Positions 1 to 12,500 of a DNA stretch of 64,000 bases are shown one piece after another. The DNA lies in assembly GCF_910592395.1 (NCBI RefSeq), contig NC_088321.1, forward strand, positions 14,756,001 through 14,820,000, given 5' to 3'. How positions within the stretch are numbered: the first letter of the stretch is position 1; each line of letters begins with the position of its first letter. The translations under genes and the position numbers were made by a program. The notes under the pieces were generated by a model. It did no database searches. It saw only the letters and a program-made list of their open reading frames with translations, and was not told the DNA's origin. Source of the DNA: Lineus longissimus (Eukaryota; Nemertea; Pilidiophora; Heteronemertea; Lineidae).

Positions 1-549
1 CCCGCACACACACTTAAAAGTTAGCCTTACCCCTTCGTTCATGGCGGTCGAAAGGCAAAAAGCGACAAGGACCATGAACGTATACGTATTCCTGAATCTG
101 TCAGATGCGCAAATAACAAACCTGTGAATAAGATCTTCCAGTCTATTAATCAATCATTGATTCAATTAATTACATCGACTGCATTAATTAAGAGGAAAAT
201 TGAAAGTATGAGACTTGACTCGATTTATAAATTTCGTACTCAGAATTGGTTGATGACGTCACGGGTTCTCTTTTCGTCTTTTTAACCTTGACCTTTAACC
301 GGAACATGACCTAGGTTTCACCCTATGACAAAGGCATAAATAACATCACATGACGTAAGGGTCTTACTCTGTCGGGACCCATCTTTCTTTCAGATCTTTT
401 TTAAAGGGCGAATATCAGCAGGTTCAAGGTTCGCCAGATTAAGTTACCAAAAGTCGCCAGTAGGAGTCTCTACTATATCACAGGTCATGCTTGTACCGAC
501 CGACCGAAACTGAATTTGAATTGTATTTGTTTTGTTTATTTACTTTTAG
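1..549. other. Upstream/intronic DNA before the first visible hdc exon
   Basis: No coding exon is convincing here. The first visible hdc exon begins at 550 with two bases that finish a split Gly codon, so a short initiating exon must lie upstream of the window. Bases about 405-490 resemble a degraded copy of the dispersed element seen better at 22062-22267 (shared AGATTAAGTTAC-like and CTCTACTA-like segments). Confidence 0.5.
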
Positions 550-3500
550 GGAAAGAAATGGTGGACTATATAGCAGACTACCTCGAAAACATCAGAACGA
601 GGCGCGTGTTCCCGGATGTATCTCCAGGATATATGCGCCCCCTATTGCCAGAATCTGCACCCACGACGGGAGAGGAATGGGACGACATCTTTAAGGACGT
701 GGAGCGGGTCATCATGCCCGGGGTAAGTTATCAAATCTGAGATTTTGTGGCCGACATTACACTTGCCACTTACCTCGCTGTTTTAAGGCCAAGTCCAATA
801 CGCGGTCTATTGTCTTTAGACAATGCCTGTTCGCACTTAGGCCTGCAGTCCAAATGTTCTTCAGTCTTATAAAAAGTTTATCCAGGCAACCAGCGAAACC
901 AGCTTCTGCGAAAAATCTACTTTTTTAACTTCAAAAGTCCCATCCATCCATCCCAAATCTTTTCACTAGCCACCTATGACTAATCTCATTTCGCTCTTCA
1001 TTAAGCCCAATTAATCCATAATCTAAAAACTATTCATTGAATGAAATTACATGTGTAATACCTTTGAGCACGCTTCGACGTATTTATCAAACGTTCCTGT
1101 CAATTTCCCTCGCATTACTGTCACATGACTGTCGCAAAGCGGCACTTTCCGCAACTCGTGTTTTGACGTTGTCATGGCGAAGCCGCTTTATTTTCGGCAA
1201 GAGTGCACGGGCAAATTGGAAATGAACGCATTAACTTGTGTTGGGATTGAAGAGGTATTCTTTTTTGGTTGCTTTTTTTTTTAAGGTTAGAAGTGGGTTT
1301 TTTCTTCTTCTATGTGCATGACTATAAATGGTTACTACAGGATATATAAATAACCTATCCCTTCCGATATTGGACGAAAACCGGACTTTCCAACCGCCAT
1401 TAGAATGAAGGCAAGCCTACGACTGCTTATGTGTGAATATGCAAAGAAAAAAGAAAGGTTGATTTTAAAACGGTGAAATTTTGTTCAAAGCAGACCGTAA
1501 ACATTGAGACACCCTGTAGAATATTTGTTTCTGCATATTTCAGGTGACCCATTGGCAGAGTCCCTACATGCACGCCTACTTCCCAGCCCTCAATTCCTAT
1601 CCATCCCTCCTGGGCGACATGCTTGCAGACGCCATCAATTGTTTAGGTTTCACATGGGTAAGTATTTGTAGCATTGGTTGATATTTCAGGGTTTTCTTTA
1701 ACTGACCAATCAGGGCAATCGTTTTATCAGTATCGATGCCATGCCCATCATTTCTTCAGGTTAGATAGATTCCTATTGGTTAAAATCATGTCAGGCGTTC
1801 TTTACTGACCAATCATGGAGCTCGTTACTTTCGCATTTCTCAGGGTCATTGCTTGTCTGCGTGCGTGAGTGCGCGCGTGTTTTAATTAAGCGTTTTTTCT
1901 CAAAACCCGTCGTTGAATGGAAATTAAACCAGAGTCTTTCAATGAATTCTTCTGAAGGACTCTGATTAAACTATAAGATATTCCAGAGCCTAGACATACT
2001 CGACAATATCCCACACATTAGATAAAAAAGTTCTGGATTCCATAGCTAAGTTCAGGCACCATCAATTGCGAAGACGACAGTGAAGATAATCTAAGGCCAA
2101 ACTGACATGGGGTAAAATTTATCATAGCAGATGAATTAGAGTGTAACGGCGTTAATCTGCTTTTAAGTTCTAATGAGTGTAAGCGTACTAGGTGACACTA
2201 AAAACATCATACACTTTTAGTTTTGAATAAGTCTTGAAAAGCCAATGATTCGGCCACATGTCATCTAAGAATGCCGTGTTTTGTCAACCTCTACATCCGG
2301 GGACTACTCGACTAGCAATTCAAAATGGCTGCACCGGAAGTGTGGGCGCGCATTGACCCCTGGGTTGTGTTTTTGTAAATGGTCACAGAATGCCATTGAA
2401 AAAGGTTTATGAACAATTTCACGTGGATGGATTCCATGGACAGATTCCGACTCGTCTAATTTATCACTGCACTAATCTCGCCAATTTAAAACTTGGAGAT
2501 AACACGTTATAAGATTTTTTAATCGTCTTTTAAACTATGTTTAACCATTTTAGGCCTCCTGAAAGAAAAATTAGAAGATGTTTGAAAAGAGAAATCACTG
2601 AATCTCTACTCTTTTCCGATCCTCAAGAATCAGTAAAAAAAGCTAGGCGTCATATAGTTATGGTTAGTAGGCTTAATAGTTGTGGTTCGTAAGCGACATA
2701 GTTGTGATTCGTATAGGCGTCATAGTTGTGGTCTGTAGGGGTCATAGTTGTGGGGTTTTTATTTCAGGCGTCTAGCCCAGCCTGCACAGAGCTGGAAACT
2801 ATTGTGATGGACTGGCTGGGTAAGATGATCGGACTTCCGCAAGAGTTCCTCCATAGCAACGAACAGACGATGGGTGGAGGAGTAATACAGGTGAGGTTGT
2901 GGTCAGGCTGAAAAGTGGTGGTGTAGCAACATGTTTTCCCAAAGCTTTTTTTCAAAGAATACTTTTACAGCTTTTTAACGTGCTGATTTTCATTTCATGA
3001 ATGCCAGAAATGAAAACAGATTTGTTCCAAACAAGTTTGTTGTTTTCACACTACAATTTCATTTCCATCTGGCATAGACGAAAAAAAGGGGATGAAAAAA
3101 AAACGGGTCATGAAAAATAATTATATATTCATAATTTATGCGTGACCTCAGAATGCGTGACCTCAGAATGCCTTGCGTCAGAATGACGTTATTTTGTATT
3201 AAAGCAAAGACTGATGTCCCTCTACATGTAATTGGCAATTCGTTCAATTATCTTTTCAGACGACTGCTAGCGAATCCACCTTCATCGCTCTGATGGCCGC
3301 GAGAACAGAGGCCCTCAGGAGGTACAAAGCTAAGAACAGGGAGCTTAGCGATGCGTTTATAAACAACAGACTTGTGGCCTATTGTTCGGACCAAGTGAGT
3401 TGAGATTTTTGTAATTTTCTCTATTTACTCCAACTTCATCGATTTATTAAAGGGACAACATGGGCGTGGGATACCTCGCAAGGAAAATGATAACCCTGCT

Positions 3501-6500
3501 AAGGGAATCGAACCTACGACCTCACGGTAATAAGTCTGGCCTCTTACCACACCAAGTCACCAGCGTTCTCAAAACTAGAAACGAAACAGCTTCTTATTCG
3601 AGTCACTGCGAACAAACGCAGTCAAAGCCAGAATTTAAAAAGTCTTTGCTGATTTGCTGATTTGACATTAAACTAGTAAATTGTCTTACTGGCTGTGACT
3701 GGTGACGAGTAATTCGCAGCGAAGCAATGCGCGCATCTATTTTTGGTTTGTTTCGACATTGAGGCGAATTTGGCATGAAGGTTTCCATCTGCTACTTCGT
3801 TGACATCATTTAGTGCCTAAGTCGACTTCGAGTTACTTAATCTGATTGACATAGCGCCTGCTTAAAGTTCGCTTTAAATACAAAAAATGCGGATGAACTA
3901 TCACGATGAAAACGAATGAGTGGCATCGGCCCGTTACTGTATCATCTTCGGAGATGTGTCACTTTCTGATAGAGGCGATGATTCAAACCCCTGTATTAAA
4001 ATCTCTTCAACAGAATTACCAAGTCTTTTCTCTGAATTAACTGCGTATTGTCAAATGTCTTTCTCATCCTTTTGAAATCCGTGTCTGTAGTCTCGACACT
4101 CCGGCGCAGCGGTAGTAGTGCGATGAGGTGGTCCTACTGTCACTGCTCGCATTGGCCGCCATTGAATCGGAATGTGCTGAAATTGCTCCACCACGTTTTA
4201 ACTACCTAATTTTTTGTGTATTTTTTATGGATGGGTGCGGATTTCACTGGTGGCCTCCAGTAGAACCGTAACTAATTGAATTATCGTTTAATTGAAATAA
4301 ACAATGCTGAAGAACGATGAGAAACCATGGGCCTGGCTTAGATTTACAAGCCATGTCCAAAACTGCCTCGCCACACTGGTGAAAACCATAGATATCGGCG
4401 TCTGTGCGATACAACAAGTGGCGCCGCATGGTGGCAAGCAGGGGTACTAGCCTCCTGGTCTGGTCATTAATGATACGCCCAAATCGTCCCTTTAAAGTTG
4501 CACTGTTATTTTTCAGAGGTATTCATCAGTTGAACATGCAAGTTAAAGCTGAATCGTCTGTTTTTTACGCACAGTTATCAGTTTAGTCTAATGATTAAAG
4601 CTGAACTGTCTATTTTCTAGGCACATTCATCGGTTGAAAAAGCAGGCCTGATCGGAATGGTGAAAATGCACTTTCTACCCGCAGATGAGAAACTCAGCCT
4701 CAGAGGAGAGACACTGAAAGAGGCTATTACTAAAGACAAGGAGGATGGGTTTATACCCTTTTTTGTAAGTGACTCGGTCAAGCTAGACCAAAATGCTTTG
4801 AGATGTTTCCAGTCAGCAGAGCGTGACTCGATCACACACACGCACGTGATTGGTCCAATCCTCAAGGCTGCACCGGTGAAATAAAACTGAACGCTACCAT
4901 TGGCCAATTGGACAGGAAGTTTTTTAAATATGGTCGTTTTACTCAATCATAGTATATTTAAATGCTTTCTACATTGCAGCTATGCGCCACGTTAGGAACA
5001 ACAGGGTCTTGTGCCTTTGATAATTTGCGGGAGTTAGGGCCAATATGTAAGTAAAACCAATCTGAAAATCTGTAAATCTAAAAATATGGCATGCATAATG
5101 ACTGACCACTGGTGTCGCCTGGCTTTAGAAAAAGGAGATAGATATAGTTTGACCAACAGTACGAAATACATTGTTCTTCTTGCTAAGGTGACTCGCGGAC
5201 TATGAAATTTACAGTTTTTAGACTTGGCTACGCAGGCAGCGCTAGGCTTCCATGCTTAAACCTCGAACAAAAATATTCATACGCCCTAATCCGAGATTTT
5301 CCGCGTTTTTTCTAAACTTAATGGATTTTCCGGTTTTTCCTTTTTCAGGCGATGCGGAAAACATGTGGATGCACATAGACGCGGCCTATGCGGGCACAGC
5401 CTTCATCTGTCCCGAATTCCGAAGCTACATGGAAGGCATCGAGCATGGCCACTCGTTTGCCTTCAACCCTTCGAAATGGATGATGGTACATTTCGATTGC
5501 ACCGCAATGTGGTAAGATATCAAGGAGTTTTCGCTGAATCCCCAAACGTCAACGCGAATAACGATGACGAACAATGGGATCGGCGTTCACGTTGCCGTTT
5601 CGGGGAATTTGCGAAAACTTCACGACACCTGCAACTGTACTTTTCAGGAAGATCAAATCCGGGATTGAATTTTCATCAATATTATGCAGCTTATCTATAT
5701 CGTTACAGGGTAAGAAATAGCGGGGCCCTCCATCGAACATTCAACGTGGACCCACTCTACCTTAAACATGAGAATTCTGGAGCGGCAATCGACTACATGG
5801 TATGTATGATACTGGAATCGCCCACGTTTAAGATAGTAATTACTCTGCCTATTTGATTGGCCAGGGGCCGCACATTGAAGATGACGGCGTCGCAACCGCT
5901 TCCGTCCATGATAATCGATACGTTTTCCTCTACGTTCAGAAACTCAACCTATCTATGTTTTAAATTCGTCGGTGTTCGGTGTCAATTGACAGGTTTCGCA
6001 ACCCCAATCGTAACGTCGACAAATTGTTTATAATTTCAGCACTGGCAGATACCTCTGAGTAAACGGTTCCGGGCCTTGAAGCTTTGGTTCGTGATACGGT
6101 CATTCGGAGTACAGGGACTTCAAAAACACATTCGAGAGGTACGGTTTCCGCATTAGTTTATTTAGTGACCCGCACATAAATGTAGGTGTAAGTTCACATG
6201 CCATTTTTTTCGATTTTAAGTGATCCAGTCGTAGTTCTTATGGAGGAGTACACGTGCCTATTTGGCATCAATTGGGGAGTATTGTAATCGCGGTTTTGTT
6301 GAAACAATCTCGTCTTTTTCAGGGAGTGCGGTTAGCCAAGAAGTTTGAAATGCTTGTCCGGGCGGACCCCCGGTTTGAAGTATCAGCGGAAAGAGTGCTC
6401 GGCATGGTGGTGTTCAGGTTAAAGGTGAGTTGTCTTCATTTCGTTCGTTTCGCTTCGATTTGATACCAGACTGAATGTTACACATGTTGCTGGCATATGT

Positions 6501-7521
6501 CCGCCCCCTCACCCAAACGTTATCTAAGATCATCTCGTTTCCGTTAATCTTTTCGGATACCCCAACTCACGGGAGCAAAAAGTATTCAAAGACGAAGTAT
6601 AAAAAGCTATTGACTTTTCTCCAGGGTGAAAATCTTCTGACAGAGGAGCTTCTGAAGCGTCTAAACAAGAGCGGCGAAGTGCACATGGTCCCAGCCTCTC
6701 TGAAGGGACGATACGTCATCAGATTCACCGTCACCTCAAATAAAACAACCGACAAAGACATTGAACGCGATTGGTATATCATCCGCCAGATGGCGTGTGT
6801 GGTACTCGGACAGGAAGAGGAAGAAGAACTCTCCAACACAGAGGAAGGCAAGGAAAATCTAGACGAGGAGGACAAAATAGTCGAAAATGGAAAAGTGGAA
6901 ATAAAACCGAGCGTTCCGCACAGTATGTACAAACATGTTGCAAGGGTCGGGATGCTGAAGAAAGAGTTTGGGTTGAGTTTGATTTTATCAAATGTCCCCA
7001 TGTCTCCCAGGTTCATTAACGGCAGTTTCGCAGCTGTTTTTGATAACACCGAGGTATTGTACGAGTTTGCGAAATATTTGGCCGATCGAGATTTCTCGCG
7101 GCCGACGATGATCATGTCGCCCCGCAGAAAATTGAAGTCGAAGGGCAAGCAATATAGCCTCGACGCCAGCGTGTTGCAGATCAGTGCGCCTGCACGAAAA
7201 CCGCAACTGCAATCGAAATTCAAACAAAGTTCCTTGGATTCGAAAATCGAAGAGATTTTCGAGAATAATGAAAATAATGAGAATAGTAACAGTAATAGTG
7301 GTACGAGTACCAGCCAAGAGGGGTCAAACAGCGCAGAGTCCAGTTCCGAGGCTGGCGATGACGTCACAAATAGTGCGCGCTCTCAAAGCTTTGAGAGTCA
7401 AAGTCGGAGTCCACTGCGCCGGCAACGGTCGATAAAATCACCGACTGAAGATGGCGCCACTGAGAAGTTGAACGGCCATCGGTTGATTTGCACGTACTGC
7501 GGTCATGAAGTGTGTGCATAA
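550..7521 (+). CDS. hdc: Histidine decarboxylase (PLP-dependent group II decarboxylase), 5' partial, 11 exons
   Basis: Makes histamine from L-histidine. Exons: 550-722, 1544-1657, 2768-2890, 3260-3394, 4621-4764, 4980-5046, 5349-5511, 5709-5799, 6040-6138, 6323-6424, 6625-7521, all GT-AG and phase-consistent, giving 701 residues. The start reads [19 protein letters not shown], followed by [14 protein letters not shown] and [15 protein letters not shown], typical of the HDC/AADC family. The PLP lysine is in [12 protein letters not shown] (exon 7). Exon 9 reads [11 protein letters not shown]; human HDC has Ser at this position (Ser354) where AADC has Gly, which favours histidine as substrate. 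The long acidic, Ser-rich C-terminal half of the last exon contains [20 protein letters not shown], like the tails of insect HDC and unlike short AADC. Only the first coding exon is missing (upstream). The reading as HDC rather than AADC or tyrosine decarboxylase is confident. Confidence 0.95.
2640..2760. repeat. Short tandem repeat in hdc intron
   Basis: About five imperfect copies of a unit of roughly 22 bases around CATAGTTGTGGTTCGTAGG, ending just before the acceptor of the exon at 2768. Confidence 0.6.
3495..3590 (-). mobile_element. Old tRNA-like SINE head
   Basis: On the minus strand this intronic segment contains a box-A-like GGTGTGGTAAGAGGCC followed at tRNA spacing by a box-B-like GGTTCGATTCC. 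No acceptor stem pairs, so it is not a tRNA gene; a decayed SINE head is likelier. Confidence 0.45.
5524..5628. repeat. Foldback repeat in hdc intron
   Basis: Arms of about 30 bases (GAGTTTTCGCTGAATCCCC on the left, the complement of GGGGAATTTGCGAAAACTTC on the right) face each other. A single related arm lies at about 8930-8972, so this is a dispersed small foldback family. Confidence 0.5.
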
Positions 7522-9538
7522 AGTATCATACACTCTCGAAGCAGTGGCGGCGTAAAAACGCTGGTTTGAGATTAACTACATGTAATAGACGTATCTTTCA
7601 ATCACGTTGCTGGAGTTTGAAAATACACGATAGTGATAATCATGCATGTACCTCGTCAAATAAGTGTTGAGTCCGTCAGTACGGCTTTGATGGCACGTCC
7701 GTTGTGACGTATTCCAGTGCTGCCATCAAACGCCAAGACTGTTCCTAAGCGAGTCCACAGTACATGTATAATATACTATAGCCAGTTAGTCAAATGAAAT
7801 AATGTATTTTTCAATTGTAATCGTGATGTGTTGTGTTGTTCAGTGATGTTATACTTGTCATTTGTTACGCACCATAATTTCGTGCCACATCAAAAAATTT
7901 CTCGGAGGAGGTAAAGTGATGACGTCATAACCGGCTGGATCTCTGTACTGAGGCCGAATCCCATGCAAGCGATGTTACCTTATCACGCATCTCGCCGTAA
8001 TCACGTTGCCTCATCTAACGGTGACGAGACTAACGACAATGACGTCATTCTTATGCTTGTTCGTCGTATTGTATCGCGTCTGTTCTGAATTCGTGCCAAT
8101 GTTTACCTTCATTTGAGAGGCCGTCGGTGAATTGCCGAGGGAAGAGACCGGTTTTCAAATAAGAGCCTTTCCCCGATCCGTTAGCCTTTTCACATCGCTT
8201 TCTTTGTCTGTATTGCTTATATTTTGCCGCATGCCATGGAAAATTCTGGCACAATCTCACCTCAATACTTGACTTGCCAAACTCAGCTCGACGCCGAACT
8301 GCAACGCCACTCGCGGACAAAGATAGAACAACTCGACATTTTTTTCACCGGTTTTCTCGCTGCGCATGCGTACCAGCGGAAATCAACAAAAGATGACGCT
8401 GGTACGCATGCGCAGCGAGAAAACCGGTGAAAAAAATGTCGAGTTGTTCTATCTTTGTCCGCGAGTGGCACTGCAGTTCGGCGTCGAGCTGAGTTTGGCA
8501 AGTCAAGTATTATCGTCTTTACATCTGGTGACAGCTTCCTCCACAGTGGCGAGGCTATGCCTAAACTGCCAATAGCAATGTGTAGGTTTTCAAATCGATA
8601 TTGCATCTCTGGTTCCAGCGGAAGACAAATCGTCGGCAAACTAAACTTATTTATAGGCGAGTATCAAAACTTACAGTATCATCTTACGTGTATGCCAGTA
8701 TCAAAACCATGTATATCACTGTCATTATCTGTGATGAATTAAATTCGTTATCGTATTCTATCTTTTGGTTGTTAAATGTCATGTAACATCATTGTTATTC
8801 AAATCCTTGTCATCTCAGAGCAAGTAATTTTGAATTATACAGGTTTCGCAACCCTTGCGAGCTAGGGCATGAAGTACGCAAATGAAATACCTGACACTTC
8901 TGTGATGTGATGACGTACGGAAGTTTTGGGAGTTTTCGCAAATCCCCGAAACTCAAACGTGAACGCCTCTCTCATTGCTTGACCTCCTGACCGCCATCGT
9001 TTTTCTTTGAATCCTATCATACTTCAAGGACAAGTTGAGTGACAGACCTGAAACTTCGGTGATGTGATGGCCTATGTAGTGGAGGTTCCTGAGCGATTCA
9101 TGACCGGACGCAAAATCCAATATGGCTGCCAGGCTGCCTTCTTTGTTTTCCACGAGATAACATGAAAACCAGTTGTGTAGCGGGCCTGAAACATCTCTTG
9201 TTCCCACATAACGGGGACTTACATGGTCATTCGCCTAGATCTGCATTTTATCGACGGTTTTTTACCACTTTTTCGATTCCTTCTCCAGCTAAGTCTTAAG
9301 TTTATACAAATACCACAAACACAGAATGAAATAACAATAACAATAACAACAATATACAATGTATATATATCTCAATTTGTCGTCAAATAGAACACACAAA
9401 AGAGTGGTTCGTTCTATTTCAATCGAGAGTGACGTACAGCAAATTTCATTTTAGTCGAACACAATGTTAGTTTTTACACGTGGTTGTTGCGATTGTCGCC
9501 ATTGATTTAGTTGTTCATGTGCTATATACAATCTAGGT
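7522..9538. other. Convergent intergenic region between hdc and the EMI/EGF/SEA gene
   Basis: This 2 kb holds the 3' UTRs of two genes that converge. I see no further coding exon. It contains the large palindrome at 8264-8511 and degraded foldback-family pieces around 8840-9080 with repeated TGATGTGATG motifs. No canonical AATAAA was found close after either stop. Confidence 0.6.
8264..8511. repeat. Large near-perfect foldback (115-bp arms, 18-bp spacer)
   Basis: Left arm 8264-8378 and right arm 8397-8511 are reverse complements with only a few mismatches (one near 8302). The spacer is 8379-8396. Likely a young foldback/MITE insertion in the hdc 3' flank; no clear target duplication. Confidence 0.85.
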
Positions 9539-12500
9539 TCACCAAAGTTGCGCGCTAGATGCATCCGTCAATGAAAACGCACCAGAATCCGCCATTTTCC
9601 ACGAATCGGCAGATTCCGACGATGCTTCCTCCGTCACTGCCTCCAACGGAGACAGGTGGCTCTGGATGGAATCTGAAACAGCCGAATCGCGTCGAATCGC
9701 ATCGCTGCTTCCCGACATCCGCCGAGCAACTTCGGACTTTTCCGTGTTTTCCCGCAGATCTGGTGGGAGATTTTCGGTTTTGAAGCTCGGCTTGTTGTCA
9801 TTTTCGTCTTGAATATAATTGTAGTAATTCTCAGCACCAATGCTTTCCTCCGCAGCAAGTTTCCTCACCACCGCGGATGTATCCATGTCGCTCATTTTTG
9901 TTTTCTTGGTACTATTTTGCTTGCGGCATTTTAATATGGTGACAACAACAAAAGCAATAAGGCAGAGAATGGCCAAAAATGACATTGTCGCGTAGATCAT
10001 GATTTCGCCGAAGTTTGGACCTTCAACTGGAATTTAAGAAAAAATGTGACATCAATTAGACCAAACAAATGTGTTGTGGTTGTCGCTTCTGTCAAATCTA
10101 GCTTCAAGGGCAACGGCGGCCGGGCACCAGTTACGTCTTGATCCGGTTCTATCTAATGCAGGTTACGTCCGGACCAGCTCCCAAGACCTGCTTAACCTGT
10201 TAAGATAATATTCCGACCCGCATCGATCCCTGTCCGATTTAACCTTCTAAAGGTCGAGTAGATCCGGACCCGTTTTTACTCTTATTTCCCTTCTGACCGC
10301 CAGGGGCACTGCAGAAAATACCCGAACACAACGCAAAGTCTGCGACTGACCTGTGCATCCTGTCCTGGTCGGATCTTCGCCATAGTAACCAGTCCTGCAA
10401 CTACACAGGTAGCTTCCCTCGAGGTTGGTGCAATTTGTTCCTTCAGACTTGCAGAAGTACCGACACTCTTCAAAATCTAAAATAAAAAAAGGAGAGAAAA
10501 CACGATGAAAAATTCCGTGTTTCGCGTAAGGCCGGTGCTGCCACCTGAAGGCCTTATACCACATCACGACCTGAAAAGGTCTGCAGTGTGCAGGGAAAAC
10601 AACAAAATATCGGTCTATGTAATTTTTCTGTTATCCATCGCGAAAAGAAAGGTTTCGATTTCTTAAGTTCTACGTAGATGCAAACGCCTACTTTGATAAT
10701 ATCGATGAGATGGCTGCGAACTGAAACAAAGCGTTTGGGTATACGTTTTCGCGTCAGTTCGGGATTCGCAACATGTCTAGAAACCAAGGAAACTGACCTT
10801 CAACTTTTGGAGGTTTGGAACAAACAGTGTTTCCAACTCCCTCCAGGTGGCAGACATTTCCCATTTTCTTGATCACACCATTGAAGAAATTGCGCAAATC
10901 AGTGGTGAAGTTCTTCGGGTCCGCTAGAGGCGCTACTGTGTAGAATCCAAGCGCCATGTCGACAGTGACGCTCCCTTCGTCAAAGAAGCGAATTTGAGAG
11001 AATCCGGCCAGTTTCTTGAATATTCTATTAGAATGCAGGATCGCGTCGATCTGGAACAAGGTGTAAATAGAGAATGTCCATTTGTACTGCGGAAAATGCG
11101 TCAGTGGAATTGGAAGTTTAGAATTTTTTTAAAACAGACATACCTTTATGACCACCTTCTCCTCAAGGTCTTTAAATTGCAGTGACCTCATATCGCGCAA
11201 CCTCTCGTCAAACTCTTGGTCAAGAGCTAGTTTCAATACGTAGCGAATATTGGCTGAAATGATTAAAGGACCAATCAGGAATTCGGAACCTTTGTAGAAA
11301 AAGTTGATTGTCCAATCAAAAGTGCCGAATTCTGGTTCTCCGGCGGGATCATTTGCACCGAGCCAATCAGAAGGCTATATTGCTGGGTTAGTTCCGTCAA
11401 ATTCCGCTTGGCGAAATCTGCGAAGTGCGAATTCATCAGTTTCTTGTATGGTAAAGTAAAATCACCTTCAAGGGAGCGATGGCCGTTACCATCCCGGCTT
11501 GAGAATGTACTCCATGCAGCGGCATCTGTAACCCCCGCAGAGGTTGATGCTTGAAATTTACATTAACCACATGTAGGCTACATGGGAAGGATTCAATTAA
11601 ATGGCGTCTTTCTCAAAGAGAAGGAATACTGATCATACTCGCCTTCAAATGAGCACTTGCCAGACCCATCCTTGAGGAAGTACTCCCTGCAGCGGCATGT
11701 GTAACCCCCGTCGAGGTTAATGCAGTCAACGTTCTCGCCGGGGCAGGGTGGCGTTTTTCTCGCGCATTCATTCACGTCTGGAACGATTAGAATCAGGGTC
11801 AGAAACGCCTCGGCCGAAAATGGGGCCAAACTCGCGTCCCGTAGCCTCAGTTCGCTGCCCTCCCGACGCCGTGGTATTTCAAAGTTTTCGAAAAGCCCCC
11901 AAAACACTAACGCAAATGCAAAATCGCGTTACCAGGATGTCAAACAATGACTGATATTTGCGTTCGGATGACCACAGTAGGAAACGCTCCAGTTGAATCG
12001 GGCCATTTCGCGCTTCCCAATATGGCGTTCTCACCTCTTTCGCAATTTTCTCCCTCCCATGCGACTGGACACTTGCAGCGATATTTCTTGTCCGATACAA
12101 CATAGCATTTCCCGCCATTTTTGCATGTTGTTGCGATGCAAGGGCTGAGCCTTGTGGTCGTCGTGGTTGTAGAGGCTGGAAAAGATGCAGTTTTCAGCAT
12201 TATGCTGTTAATTCACAACAAGGTGGCATGACCTCTGATCTCCTCGATCAATCTCCAACTCTCGCCATTGGAAACGGTTGCTCAGTGTTAGACCAGCACC
12301 GTCTCCTCGCGTACTTTGTGCTGCGGAGCAAATAGTAACTGTCCTCTCATTGGGAAATTGCCCCTCGACATCACCCACAAATAGCACTGAAATTCCACCA
12401 TGCCCGCACATCTTTATGATACTGCGGTATCTGCAGGGAGCATGTATGGAAAAGGGGGCACTGACGTTGATCTGCGTCAGTTCGTTGAGTTTTATTCTTG

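Noticed and set aside
5365-5856. 163-codon ORF across two hdc exons
   Set aside because: Wrong frame for the decarboxylase and reads through an intron containing a foldback.
6567-7367. 266-codon minus-strand ORF opposite the last hdc exon
   Set aside because: Shadow of the HDC C-terminal coding exon, whose frame matches known HDC tails.
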